A stretch of 64,000 nucleotides of DNA. Source: Pseudarthrobacter albicanus (GTDB taxonomy: Bacteria; Actinomycetota; Actinomycetes; Actinomycetales; Micrococcaceae). The translations under genes and the position numbers were made by a program. This document shows positions 25,422 through 33,981 of this stretch, piece after piece (position 1 is the first letter of the stretch; the number at the start of each line of letters is the position of its first letter). Location: positions 62,001 to 126,000 of the forward strand of contig NZ_JAGPOT010000011.1 of the NCBI RefSeq assembly GCF_018224015.1. Reading direction: 5' to 3'. The notes below the pieces were generated by a model. That model was not told where the DNA came from. It worked only from the letters and a program-made list of their open reading frames with translations, and ran no database searches.

Positions 25422-26297
25422 ATGAAGGTGAGCGAGACCGAAGCCATGGAGAATTCCCCCGGGAGCGTCGTAACCCACCCGTGGACCCGCTATGTGGCCC
25501 TCGGGGATTCCTTCACGGAAGGCATCGGGGACCCGGAGCCGGCCAGCCCGGGCGGGCACCGGGGCTGGGCGGACCGGATGGCTGAGGAACTCAGCCGCGG
25601 CCACAATGACTTCGCCTATGCCAACCTGGCGGTCCGGGGCCGGCTCCTGCAGCAGGTCGTTGACCAGCAGCTGGCCCATTGCCTGTCCCTCAAACCGGAT
25701 CTGATCACCCTCTCGGCCGGCGGGAATGACCTGATCCGTCCCGGTGGCGACCCGGATGCGCTGGCGGAGAAGCTGGACTCGGTGGTGCAGATCCTGGGCC
25801 TGGGCGGTGCCACGGTGGTCCTCTTCAACGGCCCCGACACCGGTTCCACGGTGCTGGGCCGGATCCGCAGCAAGGTGGCCATCTACAACGAGAACCTCCG
25901 CACCATCGCCGCCCGCCATGACGCCGTCATTGCGGACATGTGGTCCCTGCGGCAACTGAACGACCCGCAGATGTGGGATGCGGACCGCCTGCACTTTTCT
26001 CCGCTGGGCCACCACACGATCGCGGCCATGGTGCTGGATTCGCTCAACGTCCAGCACACCCTGGAGCCGCTCTCGCCCAAGCCCCTGCCGCAGCGCAGCT
26101 GGCGCGAAGCCCGGTCCGAGGACCTCGTCTGGGCGAAGGACTACTTCGTCCCCTGGGTGGTCCGCCGGCTGCGGCACCGCTCCACCGGGGACGGCGTCAC
26201 GGCCAAGCGCCCCCTGCCGGGTCCGGTGTTCGGCCCAGGCGTCCCCCTGGGCTCGGGCGAGGGACCCCCGGGCGCCGAGGTGCCCGTGCGGTCCTGA
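25422..26297 (+). CDS. SGNH/GDSL-family hydrolase
   Basis: A 291-aa esterase/lipase-fold protein. Block I is YVALGDSFTEGIGD (nucleophile S30), block II includes the Gly in LAVRGRLLQQ, block III is LSAGGNDL and block V is DADRLHFSPLGH, giving the Asp/His pair. It has no signal peptide. The C-terminal 60 residues are basic then Pro/Gly-rich. The start is uncertain: ATG at 25422 is used; a GTG lies just before it and another ATG nine codons later. It is followed after 48 nt by a SHOCT-like gene. Confidence 0.88.
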   Translation: MKVSETEAMENSPGSVVTHPWTRYVALGDSFTEGIGDPEPASPGGHRGWADRMAEELSRGHNDFAYANLAVRGRLLQQVVDQQLAHCLSLKPDLITLSAGGNDLIRPGGDPDALAEKLDSVVQILGLGGATVVLFNGPDTGSTVLGRIRSKVAIYNENLRTIAARHDAVIADMWSLRQLNDPQMWDADRLHFSPLGHHTIAAMVLDSLNVQHTLEPLSPKPLPQRSWREARSEDLVWAKDYFVPWVVRRLRHRSTGDGVTAKRPLPGPVFGPGVPLGSGEGPPGAEVPVRS

Positions 26298-26345
26298 GCG
26301 GGTCCGGGCATAAGCTGGAGGGAAACACTTGAGAGGCGCGGCACC

Positions 26346-26876
26346 GTGAACAGTCTGTTCTTTTGGATCATCGTCCTGTCCTTCGTGGTACCCACGGCGC
26401 TGCGCCTCTACCGGAAATCGGTCCGCCGCCGCAACCAGGACCGGGGCATGCCCGGCGGGTTTCCGAACGAGCTGGGCGGCGGGTATCCGGGGCAGTTTCC
26501 CGGCGGGTATCCGGGGCAGTTTCCCGGCCAGGACAAGCAGCCGCGGGACGGCTACACCCAGCAGGACTACTTCAGCGGCGGCTTCCGGCAGGCCGGCGGC
26601 CCCGGCCGGCCCGTGACCCCGGACCAGCAGGGCTACGGCGCCCCGGTCCCCTATGAGGACAGCCCCGGGTACCTGAACAGTCCTCCCGTGTCAGGGCAGC
26701 GCCCGGCCGGACAGCCGTCAGCGGGACAGCCGTCAGCGCCCGCGGTTCCTCCGCCGCCGTCGGGCCCGCAGGGGTACCGGGCGCGCAAGCTCGCCGAACT
26801 GGACCAGCGGTACAGCAACGGCGAGCTCGCCATGGAGGATTACATGGCCCAGCGCGCGGAGATCATGAAGGGCTGA
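26346..26876 (+). CDS. Single-pass membrane protein with C-terminal SHOCT-like motif
   Basis: A 176-aa protein. It has one N-terminal helix (LFFWIIVLSFVVPTALRLY), a basic patch, then a long Gly/Pro/Gln/Tyr-rich disordered region with exact repeats of GGYPGQFP and GQPSA, and finally KLAELDQRYSNGELAMEDYMAQRAEIMKG-type SHOCT sequence. SHOCT motifs act as short oligomerisation modules. Two 24-bp DNA units (26477-26500 and 26501-26524) encode the first repeat. Start GTG with GAGAGG upstream. Confidence 0.8.
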   Translation: MNSLFFWIIVLSFVVPTALRLYRKSVRRRNQDRGMPGGFPNELGGGYPGQFPGGYPGQFPGQDKQPRDGYTQQDYFSGGFRQAGGPGRPVTPDQQGYGAPVPYEDSPGYLNSPPVSGQRPAGQPSAGQPSAPAVPPPPSGPQGYRARKLAELDQRYSNGELAMEDYMAQRAEIMKG

Positions 26877-26934
26877 CCCGCCAGCGCAGTTCCGGCGTCC
26901 GGGCCGGAGGCGGCGTCCAGGAGGACGCCCCATG

Positions 26935-28212
26935 TCAGCCGAAGAAGTTCTGCCGGAACTGTTCGCTGAGCTGGCCGATTTCGGTCAGGAAGCCGTCGTG
27001 GCCGATCGGCGCCTCGATCACGTGCAGCGGGACCTCGCCAGGCAGCGCATCGGCGAGTTCGCGGGACTGGGCGGGGAAGTACAGCCGGTCCGAGTCCACC
27101 GCGGCAACCAGGAAGTCGGCCGTGGCCGGCGCCAGGGATGCCGCGAGGGTGCCGCGTCCGCGGCAGACGTCGTGGCTCATGAGGGCCTCGGTGATGGCGA
27201 TGTAGCTGTTGGCGTCGAAGCGCCGGACGAGTTTGTTGCCCTGGTGGTCGAGGTAGCTTTCCACCTGGTAGCGTCCGCGCCCGGCCAGCGACCCGGCTTC
27301 CAGCGGCGCCTCGGCGGCCTGGGCATTACGGCCGAACCGGCCGTCCAGCTCGGCCGCGGAACGGTAGGTGATGTGCGCGATGCGGCGCGCCAGGGCCAGG
27401 CCTGACTCCGGTTCCGGGCCGCCGTAGTAATCGCCGCCGTTGAAGTGGGGGTCCTGGCGGATGGCCAGGGTCTGGGCCTGGGCGAAGGCAATCTGTTCGG
27501 CCGTGCTGCTCGCACCGACTGAAATCACGGCGCAGCGCCGGACCCGGCCCGGGTAGCTGACAGCCCACTCCAGGGCCCGTGCGCCGCCGAGGGAACCGCC
27601 CACCACGGCGTACCAGCTGCGGATGCCCAGGGCGTCGGCAAGCCTGGCCTCGGCCGCGGTGGTGTCCCGCAGGGTGACCAGCGGGAACCGCGAGCCCCAG
27701 GGCCGGCCGTCCGGCGCCGGCGTCGAGGGCCCGGTGGAGCCGTAGCAGCCGCCCAGCATGTTGACGGAAACCACGAAGTACTTGTCCGTGTCCACGGGGG
27801 CGCCTGGTCCCGCGAGCTGCTCCCACCAGCCCGGTTCCTCGCTGGCTCCCCTGGTCACGTGGGTGTCCCCGGTCAGCGCGTGTTCGATCAGCACCGCGTT
27901 GGAGCCGTCCGCGTTGAGCGTCCCCCATGTCTCGTAGCCGAGGACGACATCCGGCAGCCGGGCTCCGGATTCAAGCTCGAGGTCACCGATCGGCAGGAAC
28001 CGGACGGTCCCGTCGGGCACGGTCCCCGATTCCACGGCCTCCGATTCCACCGTCCGGGGATCCAATGTCCGGGGATCCGCCGCCGCGGCTTCACTTGTCG
28101 GGGGGCTGGGCATTTCAGGCGGCACGGGGGAAGTTCTCCCGGCTGTTCTTTCGGCTGCATGCTGGGATGGCCCGGTTCCGGAGGCCCCGCTGCGGGTGAT
28201 GGCAATTGTCAT
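26935..28212 (-). CDS. metX: Homoserine O-acetyltransferase
   Basis: Acetylates homoserine from acetyl-CoA in methionine synthesis, feeding MetY. The alpha/beta-hydrolase fold shows nucleophile S207 in VVGGSLGGARALEW, the Asp in VAAVDSDRLY and the His in IGHDGFLTE. The core starts at about residue 70. The first 70 residues form an unusual Ser/Pro/Glu-rich extension with DPRT and VES repeats. AGGTCC lies 6 nt before the ATG, directly after a SAM-IV riboswitch whose 3' end is about 13 nt from the start, so translation is probably shut off by S-adenosylmethionine. Confidence 0.96.
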   Translation of the reverse strand: MTIAITRSGASGTGPSQHAAERTAGRTSPVPPEMPSPPTSEAAAADPRTLDPRTVESEAVESGTVPDGTVRFLPIGDLELESGARLPDVVLGYETWGTLNADGSNAVLIEHALTGDTHVTRGASEEPGWWEQLAGPGAPVDTDKYFVVSVNMLGGCYGSTGPSTPAPDGRPWGSRFPLVTLRDTTAAEARLADALGIRSWYAVVGGSLGGARALEWAVSYPGRVRRCAVISVGASSTAEQIAFAQAQTLAIRQDPHFNGGDYYGGPEPESGLALARRIAHITYRSAAELDGRFGRNAQAAEAPLEAGSLAGRGRYQVESYLDHQGNKLVRRFDANSYIAITEALMSHDVCRGRGTLAASLAPATADFLVAAVDSDRLYFPAQSRELADALPGEVPLHVIEAPIGHDGFLTEIGQLSEQFRQNFFG

Positions 28213-28225
28213 GTGAGGACCTAAC

Positions 28226-28342
28226 TTCGCGCTTGCCCGCCGGCAGCTGACCGGCAGGCCAGGTCTTCACCCGGGGCACCCCGCCGCAAAAGGAGGGTTG
28301 CCGGCCAGCAAGCCGGGGCTGTCGCTGGCACTCATGACCTTC
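28226..28342 (-). promoter_or_regulatory. SAM-IV riboswitch upstream of metX
   Basis: On the minus strand the conserved segments appear in order: AGGTCATGAGTGCCAGCG, AGCCCCGGCTTGCTGGCC, GGCAACCCTCC, GGGGTGCCCCGGGTGAAGACCT, then a hairpin and GGCAAGCGCG. AGGTC and GACCT close the aptamer. This is the SAM-IV class known in actinobacteria. The short distance to the metX ribosome site suggests translational control. Confidence 0.93.
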
Positions 28343-28411
28343 AACGAGTTTACGAAAGAAGGCGCCTGAATGACGAAGATTGTGACGCCCATGTGACTCC
28401 CGGCGTCCGAT

Positions 28412-28440
28412 GGGGGCGCCGGCGCCCCGCCGGCGCCCCC
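28412..28440 (-). terminator. GC-rich hairpin after metY
   Basis: GGGGGCGCCGGCG (28412-28424) pairs perfectly with 28428-28440 around a 3-nt loop, about 30 nt past the metY stop. No T-run follows. It probably ends or attenuates the metY transcript ahead of the metX riboswitch. Confidence 0.65.
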
Positions 28441-28472
28441 GGGAAGGCAGGGACGCCGGTAACCAACGGACC

Positions 28473-29789
28473 TCAGCCGCTCTTGGCCGCCCGGAATCCG
28501 GCGTCGAGGTCCTCAAGGATGTCGTCGATGTGTTCCAGTCCCACCGAGAGCCGCACGAGCCCCGGCGTCACGCCCGCCACTGCCTGCTGTTCCGGCGACA
28601 GCTGGCTGTGGGTGGTCGACGCCGGATGGATGACCAGGGAGCGCACGTCGCCGATGTTGGCCACGTGCGAGTGCAGCTCGAGCGCGTCGACGAAGCGCTT
28701 GCCCGTCTCCGCTCCGCCGGCGAGGTTGAACGACACGACGGCGCCGGTGCCCTTGGGCCCGTACTTGCGGCCGCGCTCGTACCAGGGGCTGGACGGCAGC
28801 CCCGCATAGGCGACGGATTCGACGTCGTCCCTTGCCTCCAGCCACTCGGCCACCCTGGTGGCGTTGGCGACGTGGCGCTCCACGCGCAGGCTCAGGGTCT
28901 CGATGCCCTGGGCGATGAGGAAGGCGTTGAACGGGGAGACGGCAGAGCCGAGGTCGCGCAGGAGCTGGACGCGGGCCTTGAGGATGTAGGAGAGGTTCGC
29001 GCCCAGGGCGCCGTCCGCCCCGAGGTCCCGGGCGTAGACCAGGCCGTTGTAGGTGGGGTCCGGGGTGTTGAAACCGGGGAACTGTTCCGGGTCCTTGCCG
29101 AAGTCGAAGTTGCCGGAGTCCACGATCACGCCGGCGATCGCGGCGCCGTGGCCGCCGAGGTACTTGGTGGCGGAGTGGACCACGATGTCCGCGCCCCACT
29201 CGATCGGGCGGATCAGGTACGGGGTGGACAGCGTGTTGTCCACGATCAGCGGCACGCCGGCCTCGTGCGCCACCTTCGAGACGCCTTCGATATCCAGCAC
29301 GTCCTGGCGCGGGTTGGACACCACCTCGCCGAAGAACAGCTTGGTGTTGGGCTTCACGGCGTCGCGCCACTGCTCCAGGTTGTCCGGGTCCGCCACGAAG
29401 GTGACCGAGATGCCGAACTTCTTCAGCGTGTGGGCCAGCAGGTTGTAGGTTCCGCCGTAGAGGCTGGGGCTGGCCACGATGTGGTCGCCGGCTTCGGCAA
29501 CGTTGAGGATCGCGAAGGTCTCCGCGGCCTGGCCGGAACTGAGCAGCAGGGCGGCGAGGCCGCCTTCGAGGCTGGCCACGCGCTGCTCCACCGCGTCCTG
29601 GGTCGGGTTCCCGATCCGGGTGTAGATGGGGGCGAGCTCGGCCAGCGCGAAGCGGTTGGCGGCGCTCTCGGCGCTGGGGAAGACGAACGACGTCGTCTGG
29701 TAGATGGGCAGTGACCGCGCGCCGGTGGCGCTGTCCGGCTCCTGGCCGGCGTGGATCTGGCGGGTTTCGAAGGACCAGGCGTTGGACAT
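28473..29789 (-). CDS. metY: O-acetylhomoserine sulfhydrylase (aminocarboxypropyltransferase)
   Basis: PLP enzyme that makes homocysteine from O-acetylhomoserine and sulfide. The 438-aa protein has the Cys/Met-metabolism fold with IYQTTSFVF near the start, SSGQAAETFAIL, VDNTLSTPYLIRPIEWGAD and the PLP Lys209 in SATKYLGGHG. GAGGAG precedes the ATG. It lies upstream of metX on the same strand, but each has its own SAM-IV riboswitch and a hairpin separates them, so they form two co-regulated units rather than one operon. Confidence 0.95.
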   Translation of the reverse strand: MSNAWSFETRQIHAGQEPDSATGARSLPIYQTTSFVFPSAESAANRFALAELAPIYTRIGNPTQDAVEQRVASLEGGLAALLLSSGQAAETFAILNVAEAGDHIVASPSLYGGTYNLLAHTLKKFGISVTFVADPDNLEQWRDAVKPNTKLFFGEVVSNPRQDVLDIEGVSKVAHEAGVPLIVDNTLSTPYLIRPIEWGADIVVHSATKYLGGHGAAIAGVIVDSGNFDFGKDPEQFPGFNTPDPTYNGLVYARDLGADGALGANLSYILKARVQLLRDLGSAVSPFNAFLIAQGIETLSLRVERHVANATRVAEWLEARDDVESVAYAGLPSSPWYERGRKYGPKGTGAVVSFNLAGGAETGKRFVDALELHSHVANIGDVRSLVIHPASTTHSQLSPEQQAVAGVTPGLVRLSVGLEHIDDILEDLDAGFRAAKSG

Positions 29790-29853
29790 CGGAACAGCTC
29801 CTCAGGGGACCGGGCACAGGCCGCCCTGGGCTCATCGCCGGGACGGCAGAGGC

Positions 29854-29968
29854 GCCGCGCTTGCCCTCCGGCGGGCGCCGGACGGCCAGGTCTTCACCCG
29901 GGGCACCCCACCGCGATACGAGGGTTGCCGGCCAGCAAGCCGGGGCTGTGCGCTGGCACTCATGACCT
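29854..29968 (-). promoter_or_regulatory. SAM-IV riboswitch upstream of metY
   Basis: Nearly the same aptamer as before metX: AGGTCATGAGTGCCAGCG, GCCCCGGCTTGCTGGCC, GGCAACCCTC, GGGGTGCCCCGGGTGAAGACCT, a variable hairpin and GGCAAGCGCG. Variable stems carry compensating changes. About 65 nt separate it from the metY start, enough for an extra expression-platform hairpin. Confidence 0.93.
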
Positions 29969-30120
29969 GGCTTCAGTCTAGGAACGCCGCAGCCGCCCTG
30001 GATAGCTTTATGACGAAGATGAAGGCGCTGCGGTTCCCCCAGGAAATCCCAGCAGGACATCCCACCACGGTTAGGGCCCCCTAAGCTGAGAGCCCCATCA
30101 CAAAGTGCCAAGATGATGGC

Positions 30121-30759
30121 ATGCGCATGGATCATGTCTCTTACGCCTGTGAACACGATGGCTTGGCAGCCACCACCGAACGAATTGCGTCCGCCCTCGG
30201 CGTCGAAGCCGTGAAGGGCGGAGTACATCCCCGATTCGGGACCCGCAACATGATTATCCCGCTCGCGGGACACAAGTATCTGGAGGTCGTGGAGGCCCTG
30301 AACCATCCGGCTTCCGACAAGGCCCCCTTTGGCCAGGCAGTCCGCGCCCGCTCGGAAGCGGGCGGCGGCTGGATGGGCTGGTGTGTCGAGGTCGACGACC
30401 TGGCACCCTTCGAGGAACGCCTTGGCCGCGCCGCGGTCAACGGCAACCGGAAGTTCCCGGACGGCCGTGAGCTGGTCTGGAAGCAGATCGGCATCCTGGG
30501 CCTCATCGCGGATCCGCAGGTCCCCTACATGCTCAAGTGGGAAGGCGATCCGGAACTTCACCCGTCCAACGCCTACCCGAGCAACGTCAAGATGTCCGCC
30601 CTCACGATCGCCGGCTCAGCAGAGCGCGTCACCGAGTGGCTGGGTGTGCCGGTGGAGAAGCCGCTGGAAGACGTTGCCGTGAACTGGCTGGCCCCCCGCG
30701 GCACGCCGGGCATCCTGTCCGTCACCTTCGAAACGGCAACCGGAGCCGTCACCATCTGA
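30121..30759 (+). CDS. VOC-family (glyoxalase-like) protein
   Basis: A 212-aa protein with two beta-alpha-beta-beta-beta repeats of the vicinal-oxygen-chelate fold. MRMDHVSYAC at the start and GHKYLEVVEALN give typical metal-site positions (H5, E55), matching glyoxalase-like domain 3 proteins. Reaction unknown. It is divergent from metY with about 330 nt between starts, which holds the riboswitch, and converges on the CPBP gene at a strong bidirectional terminator. Confidence 0.85.
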   Translation: MRMDHVSYACEHDGLAATTERIASALGVEAVKGGVHPRFGTRNMIIPLAGHKYLEVVEALNHPASDKAPFGQAVRARSEAGGGWMGWCVEVDDLAPFEERLGRAAVNGNRKFPDGRELVWKQIGILGLIADPQVPYMLKWEGDPELHPSNAYPSNVKMSALTIAGSAERVTEWLGVPVEKPLEDVAVNWLAPRGTPGILSVTFETATGAVTI

Positions 30760-30778
30760 CGCTCCCGCCGCCCAACCC

Positions 30779-30837
30779 TTCGGCCGCCATCAGCGGGTGC
30801 CACTGACGCCACCCACTGATGGCGGCCGAATTCTTTT
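30779..30837. terminator. Bidirectional terminator hairpin
   Basis: TTCGGCCGCCATCAG-C-GGGTG (30779-30799) pairs with 30810-30830 with one mismatch around a 10-nt loop, followed by TTCTTTT on the plus strand. It lies between the converging VOC and CPBP genes. Confidence 0.88.
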
Positions 30838-30873
30838 AATGCCTCCTTCGCGGCCCGCCCCTCAGCCCCCTCC

Positions 30874-31653
30874 TCAGCCCAAGCCGATCGCCTTCCCGAA
30901 GAGGCTGAATCCGACGAAGGCCACGGTGTCCAGGATGGCGTGCGCGATGACCAGCGGCATCACCCGCCGGGTCCGCGTGTAGACCAGGGCAAAGACCACT
31001 CCCATCACCGCGTTGCCGATGAAGGGCCCGAAGCCCTGGTACAGGTGGTAGCTGCCGCGCAGCATGGAACTGACGAAGATCGCCGCGGGCATGCTCCAGC
31101 CGAATTTGCGGAGCCGGTCCAGCAGGTAGCCCACGACGATCACCTCCTCCACGATCCCGTGCCGGACCGCGGACAGCACCAGCACCGGGACAGTCCACCA
31201 ATAGGAGTCCAGCGCGCTGGGGATGATCGCCGTCGTGATGCCGAGGGCGCGGCCGGCGGCGTACAGGCCCAGGGACGGAATCCCGATCAGGGCGGCCAGC
31301 CCCAGCCCCTGCAGCGCGTCCTTGCCGGGCCTGGCGAAATCCAGGCCCAGCTTCCGGAACGCCGTGGCGCCGTGACGGCTGCTTCCGGGCAGGCCGGCCC
31401 GGTGTTCGCTGAGGAAATAGATCACCAGGACCACCGGGACCAGGGCGAAGACGATGTCCAGCAGCTGGTACGTGAGGTCGAAGTACTCACGGCTGCTCTG
31501 CGAGCGGTTCAGCGTGGACGTCCCCTGCGCCAGCGGCGCCTTGGTCAGCTTGTCCAGCAACTGGACCACCGAGTACACCGCCGACTGCCCCAGCGACAGC
31601 CCCAGCACAATCCATACTTCTAGCCGCAGCCGACGGCGGGAGGGAACCAACAT
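30874..31653 (-). CDS. CPBP-family intramembrane metalloprotease-like protein
   Basis: A 259-aa protein with about seven or eight membrane helices. The ABI/CPBP region is at the C-terminal half: motif 1 is VRHGIVEEVIVVGYLL, motif 2 is SMLRGSYHLYQG and motif 3 is LVIAHAILDTVAF. Family members normally have EExxxR in motif 1; here Val occupies the Arg position, so proteolytic activity may be lost or altered. Start MLVPSRRR is chosen at the family N-terminus, close to the divergent phosphatase gene. Confidence 0.85.
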   Translation of the reverse strand: MLVPSRRRLRLEVWIVLGLSLGQSAVYSVVQLLDKLTKAPLAQGTSTLNRSQSSREYFDLTYQLLDIVFALVPVVLVIYFLSEHRAGLPGSSRHGATAFRKLGLDFARPGKDALQGLGLAALIGIPSLGLYAAGRALGITTAIIPSALDSYWWTVPVLVLSAVRHGIVEEVIVVGYLLDRLRKFGWSMPAAIFVSSMLRGSYHLYQGFGPFIGNAVMGVVFALVYTRTRRVMPLVIAHAILDTVAFVGFSLFGKAIGLG

Positions 31654-31741
31654 GTTCCCATCTTGCCCGCACTTGCCGGTAGTTGCCTGATCCCCGGCTC
31701 TTCCGGGGCTGGCGCCCCGGCCGGCCCTATGCTTGGAGCTT

Positions 31742-32422
31742 ATGAGTGCGCCCGGGAAAATCATCATGATCCGGCATGGCCAGTCCGCCGCCAACGCCGA
31801 CACCTCGATCTACAACCGGGTGCCGGATTACCGGATCCCCCTGACTCCGCTCGGCGTCGAACAGGCCACGGCGGCCGGCGAGCAGGTCCGCCTGCAACTG
31901 GACGGGCGCCAGGTGTGCGTCTATGTCTCCCCGTACCTCCGGGCCTACCAGACCCTCGAGGCCCTCAACCTGGGGCCCCTGATCGAGCGCGTCATCGAAG
32001 AGCCCCGACTGCGGGAACAGGACTGGGCCAACTTCCAGATCGCCGACGACATCGAGGACCAGAAGGAGCTCCGCAACGCCTACGGCCACTTCTTCTACCG
32101 CTTCCGCGAAGGCGAGTCCGGCTCCGATGTCTACGACAGGATTTCCTCGTTCATGGAGACCCTGCACCGGCACTGGTCCAAACCCGGCTATGCCCCGAAC
32201 GCGCTGTTCGTGACGCACGGACTGACCATGCGGCTGTTCTGCATGCGCTGGTTCCACTGGTCCGTGGAGTATTTCGAGTCCCTGAACAACCCCGACAATG
32301 CCGAGGTCCGGACCCTGCTGCGCACCGCCCGCGGCAAGTACGAGCTCGACAAGCCGTTCAGCCAGTGGGAGGACCGCCGCGTGGACGAGACCGTCCTGGA
32401 CGCCCCGCCGATGTTTTTCTAA
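31742..32422 (+). CDS. Histidine phosphatase family protein
   Basis: A 226-aa phosphoglycerate-mutase-fold protein. The phosphohistidine loop is IIMIRHGQSAAN, R in YLRAYQTLEAL, acid in REQDWANFQ and the second His in FVTHGLTMRLF. The REQDWANFQ pattern is typical of bacterial histidine phosphatases of unknown substrate. Start ATG at 31742 with GGAG close upstream. Confidence 0.9.
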   Translation: MSAPGKIIMIRHGQSAANADTSIYNRVPDYRIPLTPLGVEQATAAGEQVRLQLDGRQVCVYVSPYLRAYQTLEALNLGPLIERVIEEPRLREQDWANFQIADDIEDQKELRNAYGHFFYRFREGESGSDVYDRISSFMETLHRHWSKPGYAPNALFVTHGLTMRLFCMRWFHWSVEYFESLNNPDNAEVRTLLRTARGKYELDKPFSQWEDRRVDETVLDAPPMFF

Positions 32423-32510
32423 GGGTTCGCGGCAAGGACCGGGCGCGCGCCCCCGGCGGGTACGCTGGGTCCGACGGCTACATTGGAGGCCTTGGCCCAA
32501 GGAGGAACGC

Positions 32511-33911
32511 ATGGAGATTGAGGACGTTGACCTGCTCGTCGTCGGCGGAGGGAAGGCCGGAAAGACCGTCGCGATGGACCTGGCCAGGGCCGGCAGGACC
32601 GTAGCCATGATCGAACGCTCGATGATCGGGGGCACCTGCATCAACGTGGCGTGCATCCCCACCAAGACCCTCATCAACAGCGGCCGGGTCCTGGACACGA
32701 TCCGCCGGGCCGGAGAATTCGGCATTTCCGGGGCCGAGGACCCGCGGATGGACCTCACACTGCTGCGCCACCGCAAGGAGGACGTCGTCGAGACCATGGT
32801 CAGGGGCCAGTTCTCCGCCTTCACCGGCTCCGGCATGGACTTCATCCAGGGTGAGGCGAAGTTCACCGGACCCCGGACGGTCGAGGTGACCGTGAACGAC
32901 GGCGGCGTGCGCACCCTGCGCGGCACCGACGTCGTACTGAACCTGGGCACCGAACCGCTGCTGCCGCCCATCGACGGCCTGGCGGAGTCCGGCGTGCAGA
33001 CCAGCAACACCCTGCTGGAGCTGGAATCCCTGCCGGGGAGCATCATCATTCTCGGCGGCGGATACGTCGGCTGCGAATTCGCGGACCTGCTCAACACCAT
33101 CGGCGTAAAAGTCACCATCGTCCAGGGCGGCGGCCAGCTGCTCGCCCGCGAGGACAAGGACATCGCGGCCGCCATCGAGCAGAACTTCACGGACGCCGGC
33201 ATCACCCTGCGGCTGGGGGCCAGGGCACAATCGATCGCCCGCGCCGCCGACGGAACCGTCACGCTCACGCTCTCCTCCGGTGACACCGTGACCGCCGATG
33301 ACATTCTGGTGGCGGTGGGCCGTAAGCCCATGACCGAGGGCATAAACCTCGAAGCTGCCGGCGTGGAACGTGACGACCGGGGCTTCATCAGGGTCGACGA
33401 ATACCTTCACACCACCGCCGACGGCGTGTGGGCCGCCGGGGACGCCGCCGGCACCGCCCAGTTCACCCATGCCTCCTACGACGACTACCGCGTGCTGCAG
33501 ACCAACCTGGCGGCGAAGAACGGCACCGGGCAGCCGCGCAGCACCGTCGGCCGGCTGATTCCGTACAGTGTTTTCACCACCCCGGAACTCGGCCGCGTGG
33601 GCCTGGGCGAGCGGCAGGCCCGGGACGCCGGCCACAACGTCCGCATCGCGAAAATGCCGGTCACGGCCATCCCCCGGGCCCGGACCGTGGGCCATCTGGA
33701 AGGGGCCTGGAAGGCGGTCATCGACCGGGACACCAACAAGATCCTCGGCGCGGCCCTGCTGGGCACCGAAGCCAGCGAAACCATTGCCGTGGTGCAGATG
33801 GCGATGCTGGCCGGGCTGGAATACACCGCCGTGCGCGACGCCATCATCACCCACCCGACCATGGCCGAGGGCCTGACCCTGCTGTTCACGCCCGCCTACC
33901 TCGAAGACTGA
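32511..33911 (+). CDS. Class I pyridine nucleotide-disulfide oxidoreductase (mercuric-reductase-like)
   Basis: A 466-aa FAD/NAD(P) enzyme. It has FAD loop VVGGGKAGKTVAMDLARAG, redox pair C43/C48 in GGTCINVACIPTKTL, NAD(P) loop ILGGGYVGCEFA, second FAD motif GVWAAGDAAG and dimer-interface acid-base pair in ITHPTMAEGL. The partner disulfide substrate is unknown; no mercury or lipoamide genes are near and no C-terminal CC pair is present, so mercuric reduction is not supported. AAGGAGG lies 5 nt before the ATG. Confidence 0.9.
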   Translation: MEIEDVDLLVVGGGKAGKTVAMDLARAGRTVAMIERSMIGGTCINVACIPTKTLINSGRVLDTIRRAGEFGISGAEDPRMDLTLLRHRKEDVVETMVRGQFSAFTGSGMDFIQGEAKFTGPRTVEVTVNDGGVRTLRGTDVVLNLGTEPLLPPIDGLAESGVQTSNTLLELESLPGSIIILGGGYVGCEFADLLNTIGVKVTIVQGGGQLLAREDKDIAAAIEQNFTDAGITLRLGARAQSIARAADGTVTLTLSSGDTVTADDILVAVGRKPMTEGINLEAAGVERDDRGFIRVDEYLHTTADGVWAAGDAAGTAQFTHASYDDYRVLQTNLAAKNGTGQPRSTVGRLIPYSVFTTPELGRVGLGERQARDAGHNVRIAKMPVTAIPRARTVGHLEGAWKAVIDRDTNKILGAALLGTEASETIAVVQMAMLAGLEYTAVRDAIITHPTMAEGLTLLFTPAYLED

Positions 33912-33981
33912 GGGAGCGGCCGCCGCCGGGATGCCCCCGCACCAGGCCCGCGGCTTCCGGGACATTCACGGCCCTTCAGCC

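Noticed and set aside
28513-30561. 682-codon minus-strand frame through metY and the VOC gene
   Set aside because: It crosses the riboswitch and two better-supported genes in another frame or strand and has an Arg/Pro/Gly-rich composition typical of non-coding frames.
32511-33911. Mercuric reductase
   Set aside because: The active-site CxxxxC fits the superfamily, but no mer genes are nearby, and the C-terminal Cys pair and the N-terminal metal-binding domain are missing.
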